Below, one piece after another: positions 1 through 5,578 of a stretch of 11,815 bases of DNA. The position numbers and the translations under genes are program-made. The DNA comes from Candidatus Methanoperedens sp. (GTDB lineage Archaea > Halobacteriota > Methanosarcinia > Methanosarcinales > Methanoperedenaceae). A model generated the notes under the pieces. The model searched no databases, was not told the DNA's origin, and worked only from the letters and a program-made list of their open reading frames with translations. The DNA lies in contig JAHFCV010000060.1 in NCBI GenBank assembly GCA_023249275.1, positions 1 through 11,815 of the forward strand. The letters run 5' to 3'. The first letter of the stretch is position 1. Every line of letters begins with the position of its first letter.

Positions 1-294
1 CTCGGGCAGCCCAATTATCATTTAAAAATCCGGGTACACCCGCACGAAGTCCTGAGGGAGAACAAACAGGCGACAGGTGCAGGCGCCGACCGTGTTTCAC
101 AGGGAATGCGCCTGGCATTCGGGAAGCCTATTGGTACGGCAGCAAGGGTAAGGGCGGGTCAGAAACTCATGACCGTATATGTAAACCCGGCAGGTTTCAA
201 ACAGGCAAAAAAATCACTCGTTTCAGCAGGATATAAACTGCCAACTCCCATCAGCCTGGTCGTAGATAAAGGTCAGGAATTGATTGTAACTTAG
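1..294 (+). CDS. rpl10e: Ribosomal protein uL16 (archaeal L10e), 3' part
   Basis: This is the last 97 residues of the large-subunit protein L10e/uL16, which sits near the A-site tRNA and helps shape the peptidyl-transferase region. The gene starts before the window; the family is about 170 residues long, so roughly the first 40% is missing. Recognisable features are the HLKIRVHPHEVLRENK stretch at the window start, the GAGADRVSQGMR loop that corresponds to the conserved functional loop, and the GKPIGTAARV motif. It ends at a TAG at 292-294. Only 4 bases later an ATG opens a small frame through a palindromic element, and aIF2-beta follows at 460, so the two translation genes may be co-transcribed. 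The identification rests on family knowledge of the conserved motifs and is firm. Confidence 0.95.
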   Translation, partial: LGQPNYHLKIRVHPHEVLRENKQATGAGADRVSQGMRLAFGKPIGTAARVRAGQKLMTVYVNPAGFKQAKKSLVSAGYKLPTPISLVVDKGQELIVT

Positions 295-298
295 GTTT

Positions 299-463
299 AT
301 GGAAAAATCAAAAGACAGGTATGTAAAAGCTGGTGTCACTTTTCAAAAGACAGGTATGCGAAGCATACCTGAACACCGCAAAACCGTCGCGCCACTTTAC
401 TTCGCAGACACGTATGGCTTCGCCATACGTGGATACCGCATAAAGCGAGGTGTCGCTTTTTGA
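299..463 (+). CDS. Small ORF running through a palindromic element (doubtful gene)
   Basis: A 54-codon frame starts at ATG 299, just after the L10e stop, and ends with TGA 461-463, overlapping the TTG start of aIF2-beta at 460. It lies almost wholly within a palindromic repeat element. The predicted peptide has the segments TGMRSIPEH and IRGYRIKRGVAF. Near-identical segments (TGMQSIPEH, IRGYRIKRGVAF) occur in the open frame of the array at 2416-2808. No known domain is visible. The frame may simply reflect a stop-free repeat, as with translatable palindromic elements in some bacteria (Rickettsia), or it may matter by carrying ribosomes into aIF2-beta. I do not claim a functional protein. Confidence 0.25.
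   Translation: MEKSKDRYVKAGVTFQKTGMRSIPEHRKTVAPLYFADTYGFAIRGYRIKRGVAF
308..459 (+). repeat. Palindromic repeat element upstream of aIF2-beta
   Basis: The element contains two perfect hairpins: CAGGTATGC-gaa-GCATACCTG at 351-371 and CACGTATGGC-ttc-GCCATACGTG at 409-431. A third, AAAGCGA-ggtg-TCGCTTT, lies at 442-459. The second hairpin is enclosed by the near-complementary words CACTTTA and TAAAGCG. A 16-base direct repeat, TCAAAAGACAGGTATG, occurs at 308-323 and again at 343-358, which suggests partial duplication of a unit. The same words recur at 2521-2630 in a different order. No transposase is nearby, so this looks like a non-autonomous or REP-like mobile palindrome family. Confidence 0.8.
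442..462 (+). promoter_or_regulatory. Hairpin presenting a GGTG Shine-Dalgarno-like loop before a TTG start
   Basis: The 7-bp stem AAAGCGA/TCGCTTT (442-448 and 453-459) has the loop GGTG at 449-452. GGTG is complementary to the 3' end of archaeal 16S rRNA. The stem ends directly before the TTG start codon of aIF2-beta at 460. The ribosome binding site is therefore supplied by the palindromic repeat and would lie in a hairpin loop. That this affects translation is inference. Confidence 0.5.
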
Positions 464-1074
464 ATGATTATCTGGCAAACCTCGACAGGGCGCTGAAACA
501 ACTCCCTGAAATCAAAGGTTCAGGGGAGCGTTTCGTAATCCCCGAGCCGAAATTGCTCACAGAGGGAAGGACAACCGTACTTGAAAATTTTGCCAGCATA
601 GCAGACAAATTAAACCGGGAGCAAGGACATATATTCAAATTCCTTTTGCGGGAACTTGGTACAGCAGGCAAAATAGATGGTTCACGGGGAATCTTTCAGA
701 AAAGAATCACTTCCGGCGTTATAACCGAACTTATTAATGCGTATGTCAAGGAATACGTAACATGCTCGGAATGCGGACGCCCTGATACACACCTGATGAA
801 AAGTGAAAGGGTTCTGACCCTGCGGTGCGATGCGTGCGGCGCCCACAGACCTGTAACGAAACGACGGGCAGTAATCGTCAAAGAAGATGCCCTGACAGAA
901 GGTGAATCTTACGATGTCAGGATAGATGCGGTTGGAAGTAAGGGGGACGGCATTGCTAAAAAGGATAAATATACCATTTATGTGCCTGGCGTGGTTAAAG
1001 GGGATACAGTTAAAATAAAAATCAAAAAGATTACAGGCAACCTGGCTTTTGCAGATTTTATCGAGAAAATATAA
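460..1074 (+). CDS. eif2b: Translation initiation factor aIF2 subunit beta with TRAM domain
   Basis: This is the beta subunit of archaeal IF2, the heterotrimer that brings initiator Met-tRNA to the small ribosomal subunit. The 204-residue protein has the N-terminal helix and the RFVIPEPKLLTEGR motif (residues 24-37). Next come the central alpha/beta domain with FLLRELGTAGKIDG (61-74) and a zinc-binding domain with Cys102, Cys105, Cys123 and Cys126 (TCSECGRPDT ... RCDACGAHRP). A C-terminal TRAM domain spans about 145-204 (RIDAVGSKGDGIAK, YVPGVVKGD), typical of Methanosarcinales versions and possibly RNA-binding. The only plausible start giving the usual N terminus is TTG at 460; the ATG at 464 is out of frame. 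The start immediately abuts a palindromic repeat that provides the only SD-like sequence. Function and length are confident. Confidence 0.96.
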   Translation: MNDYLANLDRALKQLPEIKGSGERFVIPEPKLLTEGRTTVLENFASIADKLNREQGHIFKFLLRELGTAGKIDGSRGIFQKRITSGVITELINAYVKEYVTCSECGRPDTHLMKSERVLTLRCDACGAHRPVTKRRAVIVKEDALTEGESYDVRIDAVGSKGDGIAKKDKYTIYVPGVVKGDTVKIKIKKITGNLAFADFIEKI

Positions 1075-1076
1075 AC

Positions 1077-1157
1077 CTATTTCACGTATTTTCCGGGCGC
1101 GACCATCGCCCCGCTTTCCACAATAGCCCCAGCGTTTATCATACTGTTAATGCCTGA
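1077..1157 (-). pseudogene. Remnant of a hexapeptide-repeat (left-handed beta-helix) protein
   Basis: On the minus strand a short frame reads SGINSMINAGAIVESGAMVA followed by PGKYVK and a TAG stop (1077-1079). An in-frame TGA lies at 1158-1160 upstream. The spacing of small and aliphatic residues (INAGAIVESGAMVAPGK) is that of the isoleucine-patch hexapeptide repeats found in gamma-class carbonic anhydrases and acyltransferases, near their C-terminal end. The rest of such a gene is not recognisable upstream, where the sequence becomes AT-rich up to the ABC binding protein. I read this as a 3' fragment of a deleted gene. The family link depends on a short stretch and is tentative. Confidence 0.4.
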
Positions 1158-1312
1158 TCATCCCAATACATTAAAACTAACTATTTATTAACAGAATTAT
1201 GAAAACGTTAGAAGGACATTAGATGAATATGGAAAAGATAAATATGGAAATACATGGAAATCGTTAAATAGCGTTATTAGAATCTAATAATTGAGTATTA
1301 ACGAGGGATATT

Positions 1313-2416
1313 ATGAAAATTTTATTAAAAATATTGCTGTTTGTTATTTTGTCGTTATTTATAGCAGGCTGCCTGGGAATTGGTGAAAAAACCCAGGATG
1401 CCTCCAGGCCAATTAATCTTGTGAAAATGAGCGGACAGGATATGGTGCAGAGATTGGGGGCGGGTGAAATTGCCGGATTCATAATGTGGGAACCATATCC
1501 AGCAATAGCAACCACTAAAGGATATGGAAAAAACCTGCTTTTCTCGGGTAAGATATGGGAAGGACATCCCTGCTGCGTTGTTGCGTATGATTATAACTGG
1601 TATATTAATACGAAAAACGCAGATGAAATTCTCAGGCGCATGGCTCTTGTACAGTTAAAATCCGTGGAATACATAAATAATGCGAAACCGACTAATTCCC
1701 CTGAGCATGAAGCCCTGATAAATTATACCCTGGAATTCGGCGGCATGACCGACCGCGCTGCGGCGAACCTCAGCCTTCAGGATGTGGATTTCGTTTACAA
1801 TACAAACGTGCCCGGGGCAACAACCTTTATTAAAAAAATCCAGGACTTCGGAATATTTGACACCGGGAAATGGATCCAATCAGGATATTTTAATGCTTCG
1901 GATTATGCCAATTCACTTATAACCGAAAATTATGTTGACTGGGCGGTCATGAATAAAGATGCGAACCTCAAAAGCGTATCGCTGAGAGAACCTGTGACCA
2001 TCCGCTACGGCTATCTTGTGAACGATATACATGAACTGCCGTTTTATGTAGCCTGGAAAAAAGGCTATTATAACGATGTTGGTATAAATATCACCATAGC
2101 CGAAGGGGCGCCTTTCCAGAACGGCGCGTTCGAGATGCAGAAAGGCTTTAAGGCTGATACCGTGGATGTTGGAAGCCTCGGGATACCTCCGGTTATTATT
2201 CACCGTATCAACAGTAACGACTTTACTAAAGACGATGCGCGCGTCGGGGTGATTGCGGGGATGAACAATGAAGGGTCTGTAATCGTGGTGGCAAACAATA
2301 TAACATCGTTTAAAGACTTAAGAGGCAAGACCGTGGGATACCCCGGACCCGGGACGATACAGCATGTACTTTTCCTGATGCAGGCTGATAAGGAAGGACT
2401 TAAGGTCAGTTATTGA
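1313..2416 (+). CDS. NitT/TauT-type ABC substrate-binding lipoprotein, apparently circularly permuted
   Basis: The binding protein of an ABC importer of the nitrate/sulfonate/taurine class should capture solute outside the cell and deliver it to the permease encoded downstream. Residues 1-20 are a signal peptide with lipobox FIAGC (Cys20), so it is membrane-anchored. The domain order is unusual. Residues about 33-215 (VKMSGQDMVQRLGAGEIAGF, IMWEPYPA, GHPCCVV, ending near DYANSLITENYVDW) look like the C-terminal half of an NMT1-like protein. Residues about 226-367 (VTIRYGYLVNDIHELPFYVA, KKGYYNDVGINI, DLRGKTVGYPGPGTIQHV) look like the N-terminal half, and the protein stops at EGLKVSY, where the C half would normally follow. 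It may be a true circular permutation, the product of tandem duplication and deletion, or the centre of a formerly double protein. A GAGGG sequence at about 1303-1307 precedes the ATG. The substrate cannot be told. Confidence 0.8.
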   Translation: MKILLKILLFVILSLFIAGCLGIGEKTQDASRPINLVKMSGQDMVQRLGAGEIAGFIMWEPYPAIATTKGYGKNLLFSGKIWEGHPCCVVAYDYNWYINTKNADEILRRMALVQLKSVEYINNAKPTNSPEHEALINYTLEFGGMTDRAAANLSLQDVDFVYNTNVPGATTFIKKIQDFGIFDTGKWIQSGYFNASDYANSLITENYVDWAVMNKDANLKSVSLREPVTIRYGYLVNDIHELPFYVAWKKGYYNDVGINITIAEGAPFQNGAFEMQKGFKADTVDVGSLGIPPVIIHRINSNDFTKDDARVGVIAGMNNEGSVIVVANNITSFKDLRGKTVGYPGPGTIQHVLFLMQADKEGLKVSY

Positions 2417-2808
2417 TGAAAAACTTTAAGAAAGTTTTATCAAAAACTGTTGCGTCAGTTTACACCGCGCACACGTATGGCGAAGCCATACGTAAACCTT
2501 TAAGAAAGGTTTATCAAAAACCGTTGCGCCGCTTTACTTCGCAGACACGTATGCCCACAGGCATACGTGGATACCGCATAAAGCGAGGTGTCGCTTTTCA
2601 AATGACAGGTATGCAAAGCATACCTGAACACCACGTAAACCGGGGTGTCGGTTTACGTGGACACGCCCTCCCGAAAACCTTTGGGAAAGCTTTACCAAAC
2701 GAGGGATATGCTGCGCATACCCCAACACTGCGTAAACCGAAGTTTCGGTTTAGGCGTGACCCGGGAAGGGTATGCTTTGCATACCCTATACGTCATAAAG
2801 GGGCGTAA
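2416..2808 (+). CDS. Open frame through the palindrome array (doubtful gene)
   Basis: A 130-codon frame begins at ATG 2416, sharing one base with the TGA of the binding protein (TGATG). It ends at TAA 2806-2808, six bases before the permease ATG at 2815. The predicted product is basic, rich in Arg/Lys, and shows no domain. It repeats words such as GYRIKRGVAF and TGMQSIPEH that are also encoded by the element at 299-463. Its content is wholly explained by the hairpin repeats, so it is probably not a conserved protein. Its tight placement could still allow ribosomes to pass from the binding-protein gene to the permease by translational coupling. Confidence 0.25.
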   Translation: MKNFKKVLSKTVASVYTAHTYGEAIRKPLRKVYQKPLRRFTSQTRMPTGIRGYRIKRGVAFQMTGMQSIPEHHVNRGVGLRGHALPKTFGKALPNEGYAAHTPTLRKPKFRFRRDPGRVCFAYPIRHKGA

Positions 2809-2817
2809 CCCTTTATG
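2421..2817 (+). repeat. Array of about ten adjacent hairpin palindromes between ABC genes
   Basis: Successive inverted repeats fill the gap. AAACTTT-aag-AAAGTTT begins at 2421. ACGTATGGC-gaa-GCCATACGT is at 2473-2493, and TAAACCTTT-aag-AAAGGTTTA at 2493-2513. CACGTATGCC-caca-GGCATACGTG is at 2546-2569, nested within CGCTTTA/TAAAGCG at 2530-2585. CAGGTATGC-aaa-GCATACCTG is at 2606-2626. A perfect 12-bp stem, CCACGTAAACCG/CGGTTTACGTGG, is at 2631-2660. An imperfect GGGATATGC-tgc-GCATACCCC is at 2703-2722, and TAAACCGAA-gt-TTCGGTTTA at 2733-2752. GGGTATGC-ttt-GCATACCC is at 2768-2786, and CATAAAGGG/CCCTTTATG at 2794-2817. The stems are built from a small vocabulary (GTATGC, GTATGGC, TAAACC, TAAAGCG). 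Part of the array matches 308-459, so it is a dispersed family. Confidence 0.85.
2794..2817 (+). promoter_or_regulatory. Hairpin enclosing the permease SD-like sequence and start codon
   Basis: CATAAAGGG at 2794-2802 pairs with CCCTTTATG at 2809-2817, leaving a 6-base loop. The ATG of the permease is the last three bases of the 3' arm. The only GG-rich ribosome-binding candidate (AAGGGG, 2799-2804) lies in the 5' arm and the first loop bases. In an RNA this stem would hide both elements, so initiation would need ribosomes arriving from upstream or melting of the stem. The regulation is inference. Confidence 0.45.
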
Positions 2818-3621
2818 AAAATAGATTCCGAAAGGAAAGGATTGGCTATCAATATCCTTTCCCTTTTCTGTTTCCTGCTGTTATGGCACGCGCTTGTTAT
2901 GATGGCAAGGAATGATATTTTTAACATTCCGTTCATGCGCCTTCGCGATATTCCGACGCCGATTGAAACATGGTATGCCCTGCTTGGTTCGATGTTCACA
3001 AAAACCTACGGTCCTGCGCTTACGTATGGAATCGCAGACCATACCAGAGCCAGCCTGCTTCGCGTCGTGGAAGGCGGTATCATCGCTTTTATCGTCGGAG
3101 TGCCTGTGGGCATCGGGGTAGGGTACTCAAAGCTCCTTGGCAATATCCTGAACCCAATTATCGAAATCGTGCGCAACATGCCGCCAATGGCGTGGATTCC
3201 TCTTGCCATATTCATACTGGTCGCCGGCGGGTCGATTTTCATCGTGTTTATTGGCATGGTTTTTCCGATAATCCTCAATACAGTCCACGGGGTGAAATCC
3301 ACGGATTCGCGGCTCATAGACGCTGCAAAAACCCTCGGCGCAAGTGAGTCAAAAATCGTGACGCTGGTGGTTATCCCTTCTGCTTTTCCCTCCATAATGA
3401 CCGGGCTTAGAATCGGTCTTGGCGTTGGCTGGATGGCAATCGTGGCAGCCGAGATGGTTATCCGAAGCCCTGTCGGTCTTGGTTATTTCATCTGGAATAT
3501 GGGCGACCTGGGGCGCTATGCAGAAATGGTAGCAGGTATGATAGTTATCGGGGTTATCGGATACGTTATGAATATCAGCATACTTGTTTTGCAGAAGAGG
3601 TTTATACGATGGGTAGATTAG
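2815..3621 (+). CDS. ABC transporter permease, NitT/TauT (SsuC/TauC-like) family
   Basis: This is the membrane channel subunit of the importer. The 268-residue protein has about six hydrophobic segments: residues 12-30, 84-104, 124-156, around 195-213 and 238-260. It carries the cytoplasmic EAA-type coupling loop at about 169-190 (DAAKTLGASESKIVTLVVIP), which contacts the ATPase. GLRIGLGVGWMAIVAAEM and SPVGLGYFIW near the C terminus are typical of the BPD_transp_1 family of SsuC/TauC/NrtB permeases, and the length is normal. It overlaps the ATPase gene by 13 bases, so the two are translationally coupled. The start codon lies inside a palindrome belonging to the upstream repeat array, so this gene's translation may have been altered by repeat insertion. 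The family is certain and the substrate unknown. Confidence 0.93.
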   Translation: MKIDSERKGLAINILSLFCFLLLWHALVMMARNDIFNIPFMRLRDIPTPIETWYALLGSMFTKTYGPALTYGIADHTRASLLRVVEGGIIAFIVGVPVGIGVGYSKLLGNILNPIIEIVRNMPPMAWIPLAIFILVAGGSIFIVFIGMVFPIILNTVHGVKSTDSRLIDAAKTLGASESKIVTLVVIPSAFPSIMTGLRIGLGVGWMAIVAAEMVIRSPVGLGYFIWNMGDLGRYAEMVAGMIVIGVIGYVMNISILVLQKRFIRWVD

Positions 3622-4361
3622 TCCTGAAAAAAGTATCCAGGAAATTCAATGGGTTTCTTGCGACTGAAAATATGGATTTTGAAGTCGCTGATGGGGAGTT
3701 TGTCTGCCTCCTTGGTCCGAGCGGATGCGGGAAAACCACGATTTTGCGAATAGCTGCGGGACTTATTTCACCCGATGAAGGCGAGATATTCCTTGATGGA
3801 AAAAAGATAGTGGGTGTGAATAAGGAATGCGGTGTTGTGTTCCAGGAGTATGCCCTCTTTCCCTGGAGGACTACGAAGGGCAATATCATGTTCGGACCTG
3901 AGGTTAAGGGGATGCCGAAGGAGGAGTGTGAGAGGATTTCAAGGCACTATATTGACCTTGTGGGACTGGCAGGGTTTGAGAAACTTTATCCTCATGAGCT
4001 TTCGGGAGGTATGAAACAGAGGGTTGGAATTGCAAGAGCTTATGCGAATAACCCGAAGCTGTTGCTGATGGATGAACCTTTCGGCGCGCTGGACGCACAG
4101 ACCCGGAATATTATGCAGGCTGAGCTTCTAAGGATTTGGGAGAAGGAGCACGTTAGCGTGCTTTTCGTTACGCACAGCGTTGATGAGGCTGTGTATCTTG
4201 CCGACAGGATTGTGGTGATGACAGCCAGACCTGGAACTGTGAAGGAGATTTTCGAGGTTGATTTGCCGCGCCCGAGAGTGAGGACAAGCCCTGAAGCCAA
4301 TGTTATCAGGGACAGGGTTTTGAGGTCGCTTGGTACTGAGATACAGATGGCGATGAGGTAG
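3609..4361 (+). CDS. ABC transporter ATP-binding protein, NitT/TauT (SsuB/TauB-like) family
   Basis: This is the ATPase subunit that powers the importer from the cytoplasmic face. The 250-residue protein shows every motif. Walker A is GPSGCGKT (36-43) and the Q loop Gln79 is in VFQEYALFPW. The ABC signature is LSGGMKQR (131-138), Walker B is LLLMDEP with the catalytic Glu156, the D loop is ALD and the H loop His189 is in VTHSVDEA. The FQEYALFPW sequence and the absence of a long C-terminal extension fit the nitrate/sulfonate/taurine group. The start overlaps the end of the permease gene and is preceded by AGAGGT at 3596-3601. The stop is followed within 6 bases by the first of four repeated gene fragments, so this is the last functional gene of the ABC operon. 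Confidence 0.95.
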   Translation: MGRLVLKKVSRKFNGFLATENMDFEVADGEFVCLLGPSGCGKTTILRIAAGLISPDEGEIFLDGKKIVGVNKECGVVFQEYALFPWRTTKGNIMFGPEVKGMPKEECERISRHYIDLVGLAGFEKLYPHELSGGMKQRVGIARAYANNPKLLLMDEPFGALDAQTRNIMQAELLRIWEKEHVSVLFVTHSVDEAVYLADRIVVMTARPGTVKEIFEVDLPRPRVRTSPEANVIRDRVLRSLGTEIQMAMR

Positions 4362-4366
4362 AATTA

Positions 4367-4477
4367 ATGGCTGAGAAGAATAAAACCGAGGAATTCCTGC
4401 AAAAACTCGCGCCCTGCATCGAGCGCGGCGAGCTTGAGGCGTGCGGTGGAGGAGGCGGCGCATGTGAGTTGGTGTGA
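4367..4477 (+). pseudogene. Repeated 5' gene fragment, copy 1 (frameshifted)
   Basis: An ATG 5 bases after the ATPase stop opens a frame reading MAEKNKTEEFLQKLAPCIER, then GELEAC. An extra G relative to the other copies throws the frame into GGGGG and a stop at 4475-4477. Similarity to copies at 5408, 6146 and 7016 runs from the ATG to about 4461 (GGCGGCGC) and then stops abruptly. The parent protein is not identified. The amphipathic helical start vaguely resembles N-terminal leaders of archaeal TPR-rich or corrinoid proteins, but this is weak. The fragment marks the left border of the toxin-antitoxin island and is much more GC-rich than the genes next to it. Confidence 0.7.
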
Positions 4478-4480
4478 ATC

Positions 4481-4511
4481 GGATTATATCTTCAACAGGT
4501 AGCTTTATTTA
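4481..4511 (+). promoter_or_regulatory. Candidate promoter elements for the first TA module
   Basis: Two AT-rich TATA-like stretches precede the PIN gene: GATTATAT at about 4482-4489 and TTTATTTA at 4504-4511. The second is about 43-50 bases before the ATG at 4554, which would give a short leader. A related ATCGATTATATATA sequence precedes the third module. Assignment is by position and composition only. Confidence 0.3.
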
Positions 4512-4553
4512 TCATGACGTATTACATTGTGCACATAGTAATTTAAGATATTT

Positions 4554-5060
4554 ATGCTTGTAATAAAAGATTCCATGATATTGATTCATCTGGCTAAAAT
4601 GCAGTTACTTACCGATTCATGCCGACATTTTGGTAAAGTAATGATTCCAACAAAAGTATATGAAGAGACTGTAGTCAACGGAAAAGAAAAAGGGCATCCT
4701 GATGCGTTAATAATTGAACAGGCAATTACCACAGATCTTATAAAAATAGAAGAAGTCAAGAATAAAAAGAAAGTAGATGATTTAAAAATATTCGGGCTGC
4801 ATCTTGGCGAAGCGGAGGCTGTAGTATTATATTTTCAGGAACAAGCGCAGTTTCTAGCAACTGATGACGATACCTGCCGAAGAAATCGGATTATTCTGGG
4901 AATCAATATCATTGGTTCGCCAGCAATTGTTCTAACACTCTTTAGAAAAGATACGATAACCAGACGTAAGGCGCTTGACTGTGTTTTCGCCCTTGAAACA
5001 ATCGGCTGGTTTGACACTGAGGTTATAAATGAGATGAAACGACAAATCGAAAAGAGGTGA
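4554..5060 (+). CDS. PIN-domain toxin, DUF3368-type (COG2405-like)
   Basis: This 168-residue protein fits the DUF3368 branch of the PIN-domain superfamily, predicted ribonucleases that act as toxins in toxin-antitoxin pairs. Candidate acidic metal ligands are Asp6 in VIKDSMILIHLAK, Glu37/Glu38 in IPTKVYEE, Glu86/Glu88 in LGEAEAV and Asp104-106 in LATDDD. The C-terminal helix containing ALETIGWFDTEVI matches the end of the family, and the length is normal. The first Asp lies in KDSM where SDTSP is more usual, a modest deviation. The gene ends four bases before the next ATG, and its tail AGAGGTGA serves as that gene's ribosome binding site. The toxin gene comes before the antitoxin gene, an order known for this class. 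Toxicity is inferred from the family and the pairing. Confidence 0.82.
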   Translation: MLVIKDSMILIHLAKMQLLTDSCRHFGKVMIPTKVYEETVVNGKEKGHPDALIIEQAITTDLIKIEEVKNKKKVDDLKIFGLHLGEAEAVVLYFQEQAQFLATDDDTCRRNRIILGINIIGSPAIVLTLFRKDTITRRKALDCVFALETIGWFDTEVINEMKRQIEKR

Positions 5061-5064
5061 ATAT

Positions 5065-5373
5065 ATGTCTGAACTGGTATCTCTGGGAATAAGGCTTGAT
5101 AAAAAAGTGGTCGAAGAACTGAATAGAATAGCAAATGAAGAACATGAGGACAGGACAACCGTTATTAGAAAGCTCATAGCCGATGCTATAGGAAATTACA
5201 GGAAGGACAAAGTTCTTCGAAAGTACGAGCATGGTAAAATCAGCATATCCAGGGCTGCGGAAGAGACCGGATTGACCGTTGGGGAGATTGAGGAATACAT
5301 GGTCATAAAAGGTTACAGGTCAAAATATTCGACAGTGGACTTAGAAAGAGAACTGGAACTTTTGAAATGCTAA
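5065..5373 (+). CDS. UPF0175-like antitoxin with ribbon-helix-helix start
   Basis: This 102-residue partner of the PIN toxin should bind it and repress the shared promoter. Residues 1-45 (VSLGIRLDKKVVEELNRIAN, DRTTVIRKLIADAI) have the pattern of a ribbon-helix-helix DNA-binding domain. Residues 50-90 (KYEHGKISISRAAEETGLTV, GEIEEYMVIKGYR) match the UPF0175/COG2886 helix-turn-helix region, in which a short helical segment resembles a DNA-binding HTH. UPF0175 and DUF3368-type PIN genes have been predicted as a TA pair from genome neighbourhoods, which agrees with the adjacency here. The AGAGGTGA at 5053-5060 is a clear Shine-Dalgarno sequence and fixes the ATG at 5065. The gene ends 34 bases before the second repeated gene fragment. 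Confidence 0.8.
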   Translation: MSELVSLGIRLDKKVVEELNRIANEEHEDRTTVIRKLIADAIGNYRKDKVLRKYEHGKISISRAAEETGLTVGEIEEYMVIKGYRSKYSTVDLERELELLKC

Positions 5374-5407
5374 GAATAATATGACTGGAACTCATGGCTG
5401 GTAAATA

Positions 5408-5578
5408 ATGCCAGAAAATAACAAAACCGAAGAATTCCTCCAAAAACTCGCGCCCTGTATCGAGCGCGGCGAGCTTGAGAAGTGCGTGGAGGAGGCGGCG
5501 CGGCTGGCAGGGGAGTTGGGGTCGCTGGATTTATGCAATCGCCTTATGTGCAGCTTTCTGTCCCTTGATTTCGTATAG
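5408..5578 (+). pseudogene. Repeated 5' gene fragment, copy 2
   Basis: Starts MPENNKTEEFLQKLAPCIER, then GELEKCVEEAARLAGELG. The match to the other copies ends at about 5515. The frame then runs on for about 20 codons, antisense to the 3' end of the DUF2283 gene (stop 5531), before TAG at 5576-5578. Those extra residues are therefore a fortuitous read-through. This copy, like the one at 7016, has Lys (AAG) after GELE and extends to the AARLAGE segment, whereas copies 1 and 3 have Ala and break off earlier. The original product is not identified. Confidence 0.7.

Noticed and set aside
1200..1275. Short AT-rich direct repeats with TATGGAAA words before the binding-protein gene
   Set aside because: The words are short, irregularly spaced and low in complexity, with no structure that sets them apart from AT-rich intergenic DNA.
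2421..2817. A CRISPR array
   Set aside because: The hairpins are contiguous, differ in sequence from one another, and are not separated by unique spacers of constant length.
2970..3347. Second plus-strand ORF of 125 codons within the permease gene
   Set aside because: It is an out-of-frame shadow of a well-supported transporter gene, with Arg/His-rich low-sense composition.
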